Origin: Burkholderiales bacterium
GTDB lineage: Bacteria; Pseudomonadota; Gammaproteobacteria; Burkholderiales; SG8-39
Assembly: GCA_027493935.1 (NCBI GenBank)
Contig: JAOSJV010000001.1
Coordinates: 620,001-684,000 of the forward strand
Direction: 5' to 3'
Length of the DNA: 64,000 nt
Shown here piece after piece: positions 28,399 through 37,638 of the stretch. How positions within the stretch are numbered: position 1 is the first letter of the stretch; the number at the start of each line of letters is the position of its first letter. Position numbers and translations under genes: made by a program. The notes under the pieces were generated by a model that was not told the DNA's origin, did no database searches, and saw only the letters and a list, made by a program, of their open reading frames with translations.

Positions 28399-29065
28399 GT
28401 GGACTGGGCGGCGCTCGTCCTTTCGCTCGAGCTCGCGGCGGCGACCGCGCTCGTGCTGTTGCCGCTCGCCGTCGTGCTCGCGCGCGAGCTCGCCTGGCGC
28501 CGGTTCGCGGGCAAGGCGGTGGTCGAGGCCGCGGTCGCGCTTCCGCTCGTGCTGCCGCCGACGGTGCTCGGATACTATCTGCTCGTCGCCTTCGCGCCGG
28601 CGAGCCCGCTCGGCCATGCGTTCGCCGCGCTCACCGGAGGGACGCTCGTGTTCAGCTTCGCGGGGCTGCTCGCGGCCTCGATCGTCTTCAACCTGCCCTT
28701 CGCGGTGCAGCCGGTGCAGCGCGCGTTCGAGGCGATCCCCGAGGAGGTGCGAGAGGCGGGGGTGGCTGTGCGGGATGTCGGGATGGCGCACGCTGTGGCG
28801 CGTCGAGCTGCCGCTCGCCTGGCCGGGTCTGCTGAGCGCCTTCGTACTCACCTTCGCGCACACGCTCGGCGAGTTCGGCGTCGTGCTGATGGTCGGCGGC
28901 AACATCCCCGGCGAGACCCGCACGGTGGCGATCGCGATCTACGACCGCGTGCAGGCGCTCGACGACCGGGCGGCGGGGGCGATGTCGGCGCTGCTGCTCG
29001 CGATCTCGTTCGTCTCGATCGCGTTCATCTACGGCATCGACCGCGCGCGGAGGCGGCGTGGCTGA
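28399..29065 (+). CDS. modB: Molybdate ABC transporter permease (one frame break)
   Basis: Inner-membrane permease, about 221 aa. Hydrophobic spans with PLVLPPTVLGYYLLV and the EAA-type loop WRTLWRVELPLAWPGLLSA. Then FAHTLGEFGVVLMVGGN, a hallmark of ModB. A break near 28755 carries one extra G in a G run between the EEVREA and WLCGMSGWR segments. GTG start at 28399, 12 bases after modA. The stop overlaps modC. Confidence 0.9.
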
Positions 29066-30216
29066 GCCGGCGCTGCGCGTGCGGCTCGCGCAGCGCGCGC
29101 CGATTCCCCTCGCGGTGGAGCTCGATTGCGCCGCGGGGAGAGCTGCTGGCGCTGGTCGGCCCCTCCGGCAGCGGCAAGACCACGATCCTGCGTGCGATCG
29201 CGGGGCTCGTCCGCCCGCGCGAGGGCGAGATCCGCTGCGCGGGCGAGACCTGGCAGGATGCCGCGCGGTTCGTCGCGCCGCAGGCGCGGCACGTCGGGAT
29301 GGTGTTCCAGCATTACGCGCTCTTCCCCCACCTCACTGCGCGCGGCAACGTCGAGGCCGCGCTCGGCACCATGCCGGCCGGAGCGCGGCGCACCCGCGCC
29401 GACGAGCTGCTCGCGCTGGTGCACCTCGCCGGGCTCCAGGACCGGCTGCCGCGTGCGCTCTCCGGCGGCCAGCAACAGCGCGTTGCGGTCGCGCGAGCGC
29501 TCGCGCGCGACCCTCGGGTGCTGCTCCTCGACGAGCCGTTCTCCGCGGTCGACCAGGTGACGCGCCGGCGGCTGCAGCGCGAGCTCGCGCAGCTCCGCCA
29601 GCGGCTCGCCATGCCGATCGTCCTGGTGACTCACGATCTGGAGGAAGCTGCCACCCTTGCCGACCGCATGGTCGTTCTGCAGACCGGCGAGACGCTGCAG
29701 TCCGGTCCGCCGTTCGAGCTGATGGCGCGACCGCGCGACGTGCAGGTGGCGCGGCTGGTGGACTTCCGCAACCTGTTCCACGGCGAGATCGCCAGGCACG
29801 ATGCGGCGGGCGGGCGCACGCTCGTGCGCTGGCTCGGTTACACGCTGGAGGCGACCGCGCATCCGGCGTTCGCTGCGGGTGCGCGGGTGTGCTGGGGAAT
29901 CCTGCCGGCGCACTGCATCCTGCACCGGCGCGACCGTCCCTCGCGCGGCGAGCGGGAAAATCCGGTCGCCGGAGTGATCGCCGAATTCGTTCCGTTCGGC
30001 GAAAACGCCGCAGTGACGATGCGCGTCGACGGACGCTCAGACGCCGAGCTTCAGCTCCAGGTCCCGCTGCACGTCGCGCGGCGCAACGGGCTCGCGCTCG
30101 GCGTGGAGATCAGGGTATCGCTCCTACAGGACGGCATCCACCTGATGCCGTATGCGCCGCTCGAGCGGCGTCCGGGTGCAGCGGTGCCGGTTGACCAGAC
30201 GCCGCCGGCGAGCTAA
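29058..30216 (+). CDS. modC: Molybdate ABC transporter ATPase (one frame break)
   Basis: ATPase about 386 aa: Walker [16 protein letters not shown]-loop [10 protein letters not shown], signature [16 protein letters not shown], Walker [12 protein letters not shown], and H-loop VTHDLEEA. The C-terminal 100 residues (from about [13 protein letters not shown]) form a TOBE-type molybdate-binding domain, the usual ModC architecture. A break near 29140 carries one extra A just before [14 protein letters not shown] at 29058 overlaps the modB stop by 8 bases. Confidence 0.92.
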
Positions 30217-30284
30217 AATCCGACGAATTTTGTCGGGTATTCAGCCCGGTCCGCCGAATGCCGGAACGCTCAGGAGCAGACCCC

Positions 30285-30602
30285 ATGGACGTACAAGACC
30301 GCATCAAACAGACCGTGACCGGCAACAAGGTGGTGCTCTACATGAAAGGCACGCCGGACTTTCCCCAGTGCGGGTTCTCCGCCAACGCGGTGGCGATCCT
30401 CAACGCCTGCGGCGTAGACGACTTCGCCAGCGTGAACGTGCTCGAGGACCCCGAAGTGCGCCAGGGCATCAAGGCGTTCGCGAACTGGCCGACGATCCCG
30501 CAACTCTACGTCAACGGCGAGTTCGTGGGCGGCGCCGACATCCTGCGCGAGATGTACCAGTCGGGCGAGCTGCAGCGGCTGCTCGAAGGCGTGAAGGCCT
30601 GA
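30285..30602 (+). CDS. grxD: Monothiol glutaredoxin, CGFS type
   Basis: 105 aa Grx4-type protein; with BolA partners it binds and delivers [2Fe-2S] clusters. Active site [14 protein letters not shown]-binding [21 protein letters not shown] at 30285 ([11 protein letters not shown]) is the standard start. It normally follows prmC; here the mod genes intervene. Followed by a strong intrinsic terminator. Its iron-sulfur role suits the many Fe-S subunits encoded nearby, but it is a general housekeeping gene. Confidence 0.95.
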   Translation: MDVQDRIKQTVTGNKVVLYMKGTPDFPQCGFSANAVAILNACGVDDFASVNVLEDPEVRQGIKAFANWPTIPQLYVNGEFVGGADILREMYQSGELQRLLEGVKA

Positions 30603-30656
30603 GGGGCGCTGGCCCTTGCCGGCGAGCATCTCGCACTGACCAGGGGAATCCGCAAG

Positions 30657-30688
30657 AGGGCGACGCGCGCGCGTCGCCCTTTGCGTTT
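30657..30688 (+). terminator. Rho-independent terminator after grxD
   Basis: Perfect 12-base arms AGGGCGACGCGC / GCGCGTCGCCCT (30657-30680) followed by TTTGCGTTT, 55 bases past the grxD stop. It separates the core unit from the xdhC operon, whose promoter element begins at the end of the T-rich tail. Confidence 0.8.
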
Positions 30689-30732
30689 GACAGCCGCGCC
30701 GCGCCCCCATACAGTTTTGTCTACAAACCATA
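30687..30732 (+). promoter_or_regulatory. Promoter/operator element 1, upstream of xdhC
   Basis: TTGACA at 30687-30692, then 15-16 bases, then a 24-base AT-rich element (30709-30732: ATACAGTTTT ... CTACAAACCATA). The same arrangement occurs at 32176-32222 with only two differences in the 24-base part. The core reads AGTTT-N7-AAAC(C), an imperfect palindrome fit for a MarR dimer overlapping the -10 region. The MarR gene at 31617 is the obvious candidate regulator. Confidence 0.65.
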
Positions 30733-30816
30733 CCGGCGCGCCGTGCGTTCTGCGCCCGCGGCCGGCGACCGGCGGCGCGCATCGGCTCCGCCGGCGAAGT
30801 CGGGACGGGGCGGCGA

Positions 30817-31609
30817 GTGCTTGACGAGGGATTTCTGCGAGAGATCGAGCGGCTGCGGCTGGCAGGCACCGGTTTCTGCATCGCAACCATCGTCGATGCG
30901 CGCGGCAGCATCCCGCAGATCGTCGGCGCGACCGCGGTCTTCACCCGCGACGGACTCGCGCACGGGACGGTCGGCGGCGGCCGGCTCGAGACGATGTGCG
31001 CGGAGCGCGCGCGCGCGCTGCTTGCCGGCGGTGCTGCCGCACGGACCCGCTTCGAGCGCGTCAACCTGCAGCGCGACATCGGGATGACCTGCGGCGGCGA
31101 GGTGGCGCTCTACTTCGAAGTGCACCGCCGCGACCAGGACTGGAACATCGCGGTGTTCGGCGCCGGCCACATCGCGCAGGCCCTCTGCCGGTTCCTGGTC
31201 GAGCTCGACTGCCGCGCGGTCTGCATCGACACGCGCGCGGAATGGCTCGATCGCCTGCCGCGCAGCCCCAAGCTCGAGGCCGTGCGCGTGACCGACTATG
31301 CGGACGGCGTCGACCGGATCGCGCCAGGCGGCGACGTGCTCATCATGACCGTCGGGCACAGCGCGGACCTGCCGATCCTGAAAGCGATCGCGGCCCGCGG
31401 GCCGGACATCGCCCACCTCGGGCTGATCGGCAGCGACGCGAAGGCGCACATCGTCCGCCGCGAGCTCGCCGAGGCGGGCGTCGCGCAGGCGTTCATCGAC
31501 CGCATCGTCTGCCCGCTCGGCGAAAAAGCTCGGCAACAACACGCCCGCCGAGATCGCCGTCGGCATCGTGAGCCAGCTCCTCAAGCTGCGGCAGAGCGCA
31601 CGCGCCTGA
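30817..31609 (+). CDS. xdhC: XdhC/CoxI-family Mo-cofactor maturation protein (one frame break)
   Basis: About 263 aa. Chaperone that binds Moco, supports sulfuration and inserts it into xanthine-dehydrogenase-type enzymes. N-terminal XdhC domain: GFCIATIVDARGSIPQIVGA and GTVGGGRLETM; Rossmann-like second domain with AVFGAGHIAQALCRFL and GLIGSDAKAHIVRREL. A break near 31525 has one extra A in an A run; the frame then reads KLGNNTPAEIAVGI. GTG start at 30817. Eight bases before the MarR gene; both probably come from element 1. It likely serves the hydroxylase genes at 32343-36312. Confidence 0.88.
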
Positions 31610-31616
31610 CCGAGCC

Positions 31617-32084
31617 GTGACCAAGGTCAAGCCGAACGCCGCGCCGCCCGGCGTCGATTTCGGCAGGCTGCCCGGCTATATCGGCTACCAGGTCCGGCAA
31701 ACGCAGTCGGCCATCTTCCGCGACATCGCGCGCTCGATCGGGGGGCTCGGCGTGACCCCGGGCGAATTCAGCCTGCTCACGATGCTCGAGGCGAACCCGG
31801 GCCTGAACTCGGTGACCCTCGCCCGGCTCTACCGGCTCGACAAGGCCACCCTGTCGCTCTCGCTGAAGCGGCTCGCCGGGCGCGGCCTGATCCGCACGGA
31901 GCGCAGCGCGGAGGACCGGCGCTACTACGCGCTGCGGCTGACCACGGCCGGACGCAAGACCCTCGCGCGCGTCACGCGGCACATCGAGGAGCAGGAGCGT
32001 GCCATGGACGCGGTCCTCGGGCCGGGAGAGCGCGAGCAGATCCTGGACGCACTCAGGCGCATCGCCGGAGTGTTCGACCGCTGA
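31617..32084 (+). CDS. MarR-family transcriptional regulator
   Basis: 155 aa winged-helix protein. GYIGYQVRQTQSAIFRDIA forms the dimer helix; GEFSLLTMLEANPGLNSVTLA and RLDKATLSLSLKRLAGRGLI hold the HTH; wing RTERSAEDRRYYALRLT. GTG at 31617 directly after xdhC. It sits between two near-identical operator elements (30709-30732 and 32199-32222), making autoregulation plus control of the reductase operon likely. Ligand unknown; aryl-CoA thioesters are common for this group. Confidence 0.87.
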   Translation: MTKVKPNAAPPGVDFGRLPGYIGYQVRQTQSAIFRDIARSIGGLGVTPGEFSLLTMLEANPGLNSVTLARLYRLDKATLSLSLKRLAGRGLIRTERSAEDRRYYALRLTTAGRKTLARVTRHIEEQERAMDAVLGPGEREQILDALRRIAGVFDR

Positions 32085-32175
32085 GCCGCAAGCGTTTGCC
32101 GGACGGCTCACACTCCGCGGATGAGAATCATTCATCGGCGGCGCCAAGCCGTCGGCCGCAGCGTGCGCCGGGCGA

Positions 32176-32222
32176 TTGACAGTCGCCCGCGGCCGGGCAT
32201 ACAGTTTTATCTACAAACTATA
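32176..32222 (+). promoter_or_regulatory. Promoter/operator element 2, upstream of the reductase operon
   Basis: TTGACA (32176-32181) followed after 17 bases by a 24-base element (32199-32222) differing at two positions from element 1. Here the AGTTT-N7-AAACT palindrome is perfect. It lies 120 bases before the FAD subunit ATG. The 258-base gap 32085-32342 holds no gene and nothing else clear. Confidence 0.65.
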
Positions 32223-32342
32223 AGACCAAGCCGTCGGCGGGCGCCGGCGGCGCGGCCCGGCGGCGCAGGCGCTGCGCGCGGGCGGATGCGGGACCGGGAG
32301 CGCCGTGGCCGGTTGGCCCTGCCATATCCTGGAGAACCGCGC

Positions 32343-33350
32343 ATGATCCTGTTCGATTTCGAGCTCGAGCGTCCCGACACCGCGGCCGACGCGGTGGCAA
32401 TGCTCGCGCGCCTGCGCGGCGACGCGCGCCTGCTCGCCGGCGGCACCGACCTCGTGCCGAACATGCGCGCCGAGCTTGTGAGGCCCGGCGTGCTCGTGAG
32501 CCTCGCGGCGGTCGCGCCGGCGGCGCCGGAGACGCTGTCGGACGGGAGGCTGCGCGTCGACGCGCTTTCCCGCCTCGCCGATCTCGAGCGCTCGAGCGCG
32601 GTGTGCGCGCACGCGCCGATGCTCGCCGAGAGCGCACGCGCGGTGGGCGGCAACCAGGTGCGCGAGATGGGGACGCTCGGCGGCAACCTGTGCCAGGAGA
32701 GCCGCTGCCTCTACTACAACCAGCGGCACGACTACCAGTTCGCCGCACCGTGCTACAAGCTCGGCGGTGAGCGCTGCTATCCGTTCCCGACCAACAAGCG
32801 CGACACCTGCTGGTCGGTCCACATGTCGGACGTCGCGCCCGCGCTCGTCGCGCTCGGTGCCGAGCTAGAGGTCCTGGGCGAGGCGGGCCCCCGCCGCATC
32901 CCCGCCGAGGAACTCTTCAGCGGCAACGGCCTCGCGCCCATCGCGCTCGATGCCGCCGAGCTCATCCGCGCGGTGATCGTGCCGGCGCCCGCGCCGCGCA
33001 GCGGATGGGGCTTCCACAAGTCGACGGTGCGCGGCGGCCTGGAGTTCGGCATGGCCGTGATGGCGGTGATGCTCGCCCTCGCCGACGACGGCAAGACGTG
33101 CGCCAGCGCACGCGTCGCCATCGGTGCGGTGCGCGAGCGGCCGGTGCGGGCGCCGGCGGCCGAGCGCTTGCTCGCCGGCGCGGCACTCGATGACGCGCGG
33201 CTCGCCGAAGCGGCCGCCGCGGCGGCGAAGGAAGTGAACCCCCTGCCGCACCACGGCTTCACCAGGCGCTACCTGATGGACAACATCCGGGTGCACCTTC
33301 GCCGCACGCTCGCGCTCGCGCTGGACCGCGCGCGCGGCGCGCGCGCCTGA
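32343..33350 (+). CDS. hcrB: 4-Hydroxybenzoyl-CoA-reductase-like FAD and [4Fe-4S] subunit
   Basis: FAD subunit, 335 aa, with FAD motifs LLAGGTDLVPNMR and MGTLGGNLCQES. After the second motif is an insertion with Cys122, Cys137, Cys145 and Cys156 (ESRCLYYNQ, APCYKLGGERCYPF, DTCWSVHMSD). This matches the position of the four ligands of the additional [4Fe-4S] cluster known in Thauera aromatica HcrB (about 122, 138, 146, 155), which reverses electron flow so the enzyme reductively removes a phenolic OH from an aryl-CoA. The two other FAD subunits in this window lack it. ATG at 32343 after GGAGAACC. First gene of the operon. 4-Hydroxybenzoyl-CoA is the likely but unproven substrate. Confidence 0.85.
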   Translation: MILFDFELERPDTAADAVAMLARLRGDARLLAGGTDLVPNMRAELVRPGVLVSLAAVAPAAPETLSDGRLRVDALSRLADLERSSAVCAHAPMLAESARAVGGNQVREMGTLGGNLCQESRCLYYNQRHDYQFAAPCYKLGGERCYPFPTNKRDTCWSVHMSDVAPALVALGAELEVLGEAGPRRIPAEELFSGNGLAPIALDAAELIRAVIVPAPAPRSGWGFHKSTVRGGLEFGMAVMAVMLALADDGKTCASARVAIGAVRERPVRAPAAERLLAGAALDDARLAEAAAAAAKEVNPLPHHGFTRRYLMDNIRVHLRRTLALALDRARGARA

Positions 33351-33379
33351 GCCGGCCCTGACACGACGAGGAGAGACCG

Positions 33380-33907
33380 ATGCTGGACGTCACCAAGAGC
33401 GGCCTTGGCACCGATGCGCGAGCGCGGTCGCGGCTCGTCTCGCTGTGCGTGAACGGCGAGTGGCACGAGGTCGCGGTCAAGCCGCGGGTCACGCTGGTCG
33501 AGGCGATCCGGGAGGCGATCGGGCTCACCGGCACCAAGGCCGGCTGCGAGAGCGGCACCTGCGGCGCCTGCACCGTCCTTCTCGACGGACGGCCCGTGCT
33601 CGCCTGCATCACGCTCGCGGTCGAGTGCGACGGCGCGCAGGTGCGCACCGTCGAAGGGCTGGCCGACGGCGAGAAGCTGAGCGCGCTGCAGGAGGCGTTC
33701 CTCGACCAGGGCGCGCTCCAGTGCGGGTTCTGCACCCCGGGCATGCTGATGTCGGCGACCGCGCTGCTCGAGCGCAGCTCGCAGCCGACGCGCGAGGAGA
33801 TCAACAAGGCGCTGGAGGGCAATCTCTGCCGGTGCACGGGATACAACGCGATCGTGGACGCCGTCCTGCAGGCGTCGGACCAGGGCGTGAAGCCCGTCAT
33901 GAAGTGA
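33380..33907 (+). CDS. hcrC: 4-Hydroxybenzoyl-CoA-reductase-like [2Fe-2S] subunit
   Basis: 175 aa, two [2Fe-2S] clusters: CESGTCGACTVLLDG with PVLAC, and LQCGFCTPGMLM with NLCRCTGYNA. The first 15-20 residues are an extension ahead of the usual RLVSLCVNGEW start. ATG at 33380 with GAGGAGAGA upstream. Intact. 36 bases before the Mo subunit. Confidence 0.88.
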   Translation: MLDVTKSGLGTDARARSRLVSLCVNGEWHEVAVKPRVTLVEAIREAIGLTGTKAGCESGTCGACTVLLDGRPVLACITLAVECDGAQVRTVEGLADGEKLSALQEAFLDQGALQCGFCTPGMLMSATALLERSSQPTREEINKALEGNLCRCTGYNAIVDAVLQASDQGVKPVMK

Positions 33908-33943
33908 GGCGGCCGTGGACGGCGCAAAACCGGGGGTGCCCGA

Positions 33944-36312
33944 ATGAGCGAACTCAACTACGTGGGCAAGAGCTGGCGGCGCAAGGACGGTCCGGACAAG
34001 GTGACCGGGAAGGCCGTCTACACGCAGGACGTCAAGCTTCCGGGAACGCTCGTCGGGCGCATCCTGCGCAGTCCGCACCCGCACGCGCGCATCGTGCGCA
34101 TCGACACCGCGCGCGCGCGCGCGCTGCCCGGGGTCAAGGCGGTGATCACGGTCGACGACACCAAGGGGATCAAGCACGGCTTCGTCGAGACGCCGCGCTA
34201 CCCGCCCGACCAGGAGGTGCTCGCGCGCGGCAAGGTGGTGTACGTGGGCGAGGAGATCGCGGCGGTCGCCGCGGTCGACCCGATCACGGCGCTCAAGGCC
34301 GTCGAGCTGATCGACGTCGAGTACGAGGAGCTTCCGCGGTCTTCGATCCGCTCGAGGCGATGAAACCCGGCGCGCCCGAGGTGCATCCCACCCACCCCAA
34401 GGTCACCGATCCGTATTCGAATATCGGCGGCAAGTCGGAGACGGAATGGGGCGACGTCGAGCGCGGCTTCGCCGAGTCGGACTACGTGCGCGAGGACCGC
34501 TTCGAGAGCCACCTGCGCACGCACGGCTACCTCGAGCCGCACGTGACGCTCGCCCACTGGGAGGGCGACAAGCTGAACGTGTGGACCTCCTCGATGGGGG
34601 CGTTCGTCAAGCGCGCCAAGCTCGCGCGCACGCTCGACCTGCCGTACTCGGCGGTGCGGATCCACAAGACCTACGTCGGCGGCACCTTCGGCGGCAAGAT
34701 CGACCTCTACTCGCACGAGTACTGTGCCGCGCGCCTGTCGATGATCACCGGCCGGCCGGTGCGCATCGTCGCGAGCCGCGAGGAGATCTTCAGCGCCTTC
34801 CGCCACGGGCAGCCGCTCGCGATGGAGATCAAGACCGGGGTGAGGAAGGACGGCACGATCGTCGCCCAGCGGATCCGCGTGATCAACAATTCCGGCGGCT
34901 TCCGCGGCAGCGGCGTGGTGGTGATCTTCCTCGCCTGGGGCTTCACCATGATCCCGTACCGCATCCCGAACTTGCGCTACGAGGGATTCTCGGTCTACAC
35001 CAACCACCCGGTGCGCGCGCCGCAGCGCGGGCACGGCGCGCCGCAGATCCGTTTCGCCATCGAGTCGCAGCTCGACCGCATCGCCGAGGACCTCGGCATC
35101 GACCCGATCACGATCCGGCTGCGCAACGCCCGCCTGCCCGGAGAGCGGCTGCCGAACGGGGACAACGTGCACAACGCCGGGCTGGTCGAATGCATCAGGA
35201 TCGCGGCCGGGAAGTCCGGCTTTCTCGAGAAGTACGGCCGCGACCGGCGCTCGCCGCCGCAGGGCACGATCCGCCGCGGCATCGGCATCGGCGTCAGCGC
35301 CTACATGGGCGGCACACTGATCTATCCCAATGGGTCGGCGGTCATCGTCAAGATGAACGACGACGGTTCCGCGATCGTTCTGACCGGCGCGATCGACATC
35401 GGCCAGGGCGCGGAGACGGTGATCTCGCAGATCGTCGCCGAGGAGCTCGCGATCGGCATGGACGACGTGAAGATTATCTCCTCGGACACCGACGCCACGC
35501 CGCAGGACATCGGCGCCTGGATCAGCGGCATGACCTACGTCACTGGCAACGCCGCGCGCCAGGCCGCCGGCAACGCGCGCGACAAGCTGATCGCGGTGGC
35601 CTCCGAGCGGCTCGGCGTGCCGGTCGGCGACCTCGCCGCGAAGGACAAGGTGGTGTACAGCACGCGCGACCCGTCGGCGCGCATGACCTATCGCGAGGTG
35701 ATCGCCGCGAGCGTTGCCACGCGCCGCGGCGACACGGTCATCGGCGAGGGTTACTGGCGCACGATGCGCGACGAGCCCAACCACCCGAGCCTCGCCACTA
35801 CCAAGGGCCGCTGGACCGAGAACTATGCCTTCAGCGCGCAGGTGGCCGAGGTCGAGGTGGACATCGAGACCGGCGAGGCGCGCCTCGTGAAGGCGCTCAC
35901 CGTGCACGACTGCGGGTTCCCGGTGAACCCGGCGCTGGTGAAGGGGCAGATCGACGGCCAGATCTCGATGGCGCTCGGCCACGCGTTCATGGAGGAGGTG
36001 ATGACCAAGGACGGCTACACCTTGAATCCCAACTGGCTCGACTACCGGATGCCCACCATCCACAACATGGCGGTGTCGGAGGACGCCGACGTGATCACCG
36101 AGCAGTATCGCGTCGGCCAGCCTTACCGCACCAAGGAGGTCGGCGAGGGGCTGGTCTCCGGCATCCTGGCGGCGATGGCGAACGCGGTGTACGACGCCAC
36201 CGGCGTGCGCCTCAACTCGACGCCGTTCAGCGCGGAGAAAATCCTCTACGGGCTCAAGGCGCTCGAGTTCGAGCAGAAGCGGTCGCAGCCCAAGGAGACG
36301 GTCGGCGCATGA
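33944..36312 (+). CDS. hcrA: 4-Hydroxybenzoyl-CoA-reductase-like Mo-cofactor subunit (one frame break)
   Basis: About 789 aa. N-terminal hammerhead (DGPDKVTGKAVYTQD, ILRSPHPHARI), Mo-site loop YVGGTFGGKIDLY, substrate loop HPVRAPQRGHGAPQ, second Moco segment DIGQGAETVISQ, and C-terminal PYRTKEVGEGL with the catalytic Glu. A break near 34340 lacks one G (LPA-VFDPLEAM). Its stop overlaps the ligase start (ATGA). With the HcrB-type subunit it should act in the reductive, not oxidative, direction; the exact aryl-CoA is uncertain. Confidence 0.85.
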
Positions 36313-37634
36313 GCTCCGCGCAGGTCTTCTACTGGGACGAGCGCATGGAGCGCATGCCGCGTGTCGAGCTCGCGCGGCACCAGCTGGCGAAGCTGCGCGA
36401 CCAGCTCGCCCACGTGCACGCGCGCAGCCCGTTCTACCGGCGCAAGCTCGACGCCGCCGGCGTGCGGCCCGAGGAGATCCGCTGCTACGACGACGTGCGG
36501 CGGATTCCCTTCACCGAGAAGGACGAGCTGCGCGAGAGCCAGGAGCGCCACCCGCCGTGGGGCGACTTCGCCTGCATCACCCCGCGCGAGGCGGTGCGCG
36601 TGTTCCAGACGTCCGGCACCACCGGCCGGCCGGTACGGGTGATGTGGAGCCGCAACGACTGGCACGAGCGCTTCTACGAGCAGTTCAGCCACTTCCGCTG
36701 CGGGTACGGACTCACCGAGGACGACGTGCTCTTCGTGCCGTTCAACTACGGCCTGTTCGTCGCCTGGTGGGGCTTCCAGACCGCGATGGAACGGGCCGGA
36801 CTGCTCGTCATCCCGGGGGGCGGCCAGAGTTCCAAGGACCGCCTGCGCGCGATGCTCGACTGGGGCGCCACCGTCGTGTGCGGCACGCCCTCGTATCTGC
36901 TCTATCTCGCCGAAACCGCGCGTAAGATCGGAATCGACCTGCCCGGCTCGTCGATAGCGAAGATCGTGGCCGGCGGCGAGCCCGGTGCCGCCGTGCTCGC
37001 GACCAAGAAGGCGCTGGAGTCTCAGTGGGGCGCGAAGTGCTTCGACGACATCGGCTCGACCGAGATCACCAACTTCGGTTATGAGTGCGTCCGGCACCAG
37101 GGTACGCACGTGGTCGAGAGTATGCTGCTCGCCGAGGTGCTCGATCCGGAGACGCTCGCACCGCTCCCTGACGGCGAGATCGGCGAACTGGTGCTCACCA
37201 ATCTCTGCTGCGAGAGCATGCCGCTCATCCGCTACCGCACGCGCGACCTGGTGCGCTTCGACCGCACGACGTGCGAGTGCGGCCGTACTTTCCTGCGGCT
37301 CGCGGGCGGCGTGCTCGGCCGCACCGACGACATGTTCCAGTTCGCCGGCGTCAACATCTTCCCGACGCAGATCCAGAACCTGCTGCACGAGGTGGACGAG
37401 TTCTCGCAGGAGTATCAGCTGGTCGTGCCGCGGCTGGGCAGCGGCGAGCGCCTGAGGATCCGCGTCGAACCGGCGCACGAGCACCTCCCCCGGGACCGGA
37501 TCGCGGCGGCGCGCGAGTACCTGATCGAGACGATCAAGTACCGGATCGGGATGACGCCGGAGGTGGAAGTCTGCGAGGTCGGCGGCCTGCCCCGCGTCGA
37601 GGGGAAGGCAAAGCGCATCGTGCGATCGCAGTAA
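36309..37634 (+). CDS. PaaK-like aryl-CoA ligase
   Basis: Phenylacetate-CoA-ligase-family adenylate-forming enzyme, 441 aa, intact. YDDVRRIPFTEKDELRES near residue 65, AMP-binding loop FQTSGTTGRPVRVMWS, FDDIGSTEITNFGYEC, YRTRDLVRFDRTTCECGR (zinc-like Cys pair as in PaaK), and the C-terminal GRTDDMFQFAGVNIFPTQIQ. It ends LPRVEGKAKRIVRS with the conserved lysine. ATGA overlap with hcrA shows it is part of the reductase operon, so it most likely makes the hydroxyaryl-CoA that the reductase uses. Confidence 0.87.
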   Translation: MSSAQVFYWDERMERMPRVELARHQLAKLRDQLAHVHARSPFYRRKLDAAGVRPEEIRCYDDVRRIPFTEKDELRESQERHPPWGDFACITPREAVRVFQTSGTTGRPVRVMWSRNDWHERFYEQFSHFRCGYGLTEDDVLFVPFNYGLFVAWWGFQTAMERAGLLVIPGGGQSSKDRLRAMLDWGATVVCGTPSYLLYLAETARKIGIDLPGSSIAKIVAGGEPGAAVLATKKALESQWGAKCFDDIGSTEITNFGYECVRHQGTHVVESMLLAEVLDPETLAPLPDGEIGELVLTNLCCESMPLIRYRTRDLVRFDRTTCECGRTFLRLAGGVLGRTDDMFQFAGVNIFPTQIQNLLHEVDEFSQEYQLVVPRLGSGERLRIRVEPAHEHLPRDRIAAAREYLIETIKYRIGMTPEVEVCEVGGLPRVEGKAKRIVRSQ

Positions 37635-37638
37635 CGCG

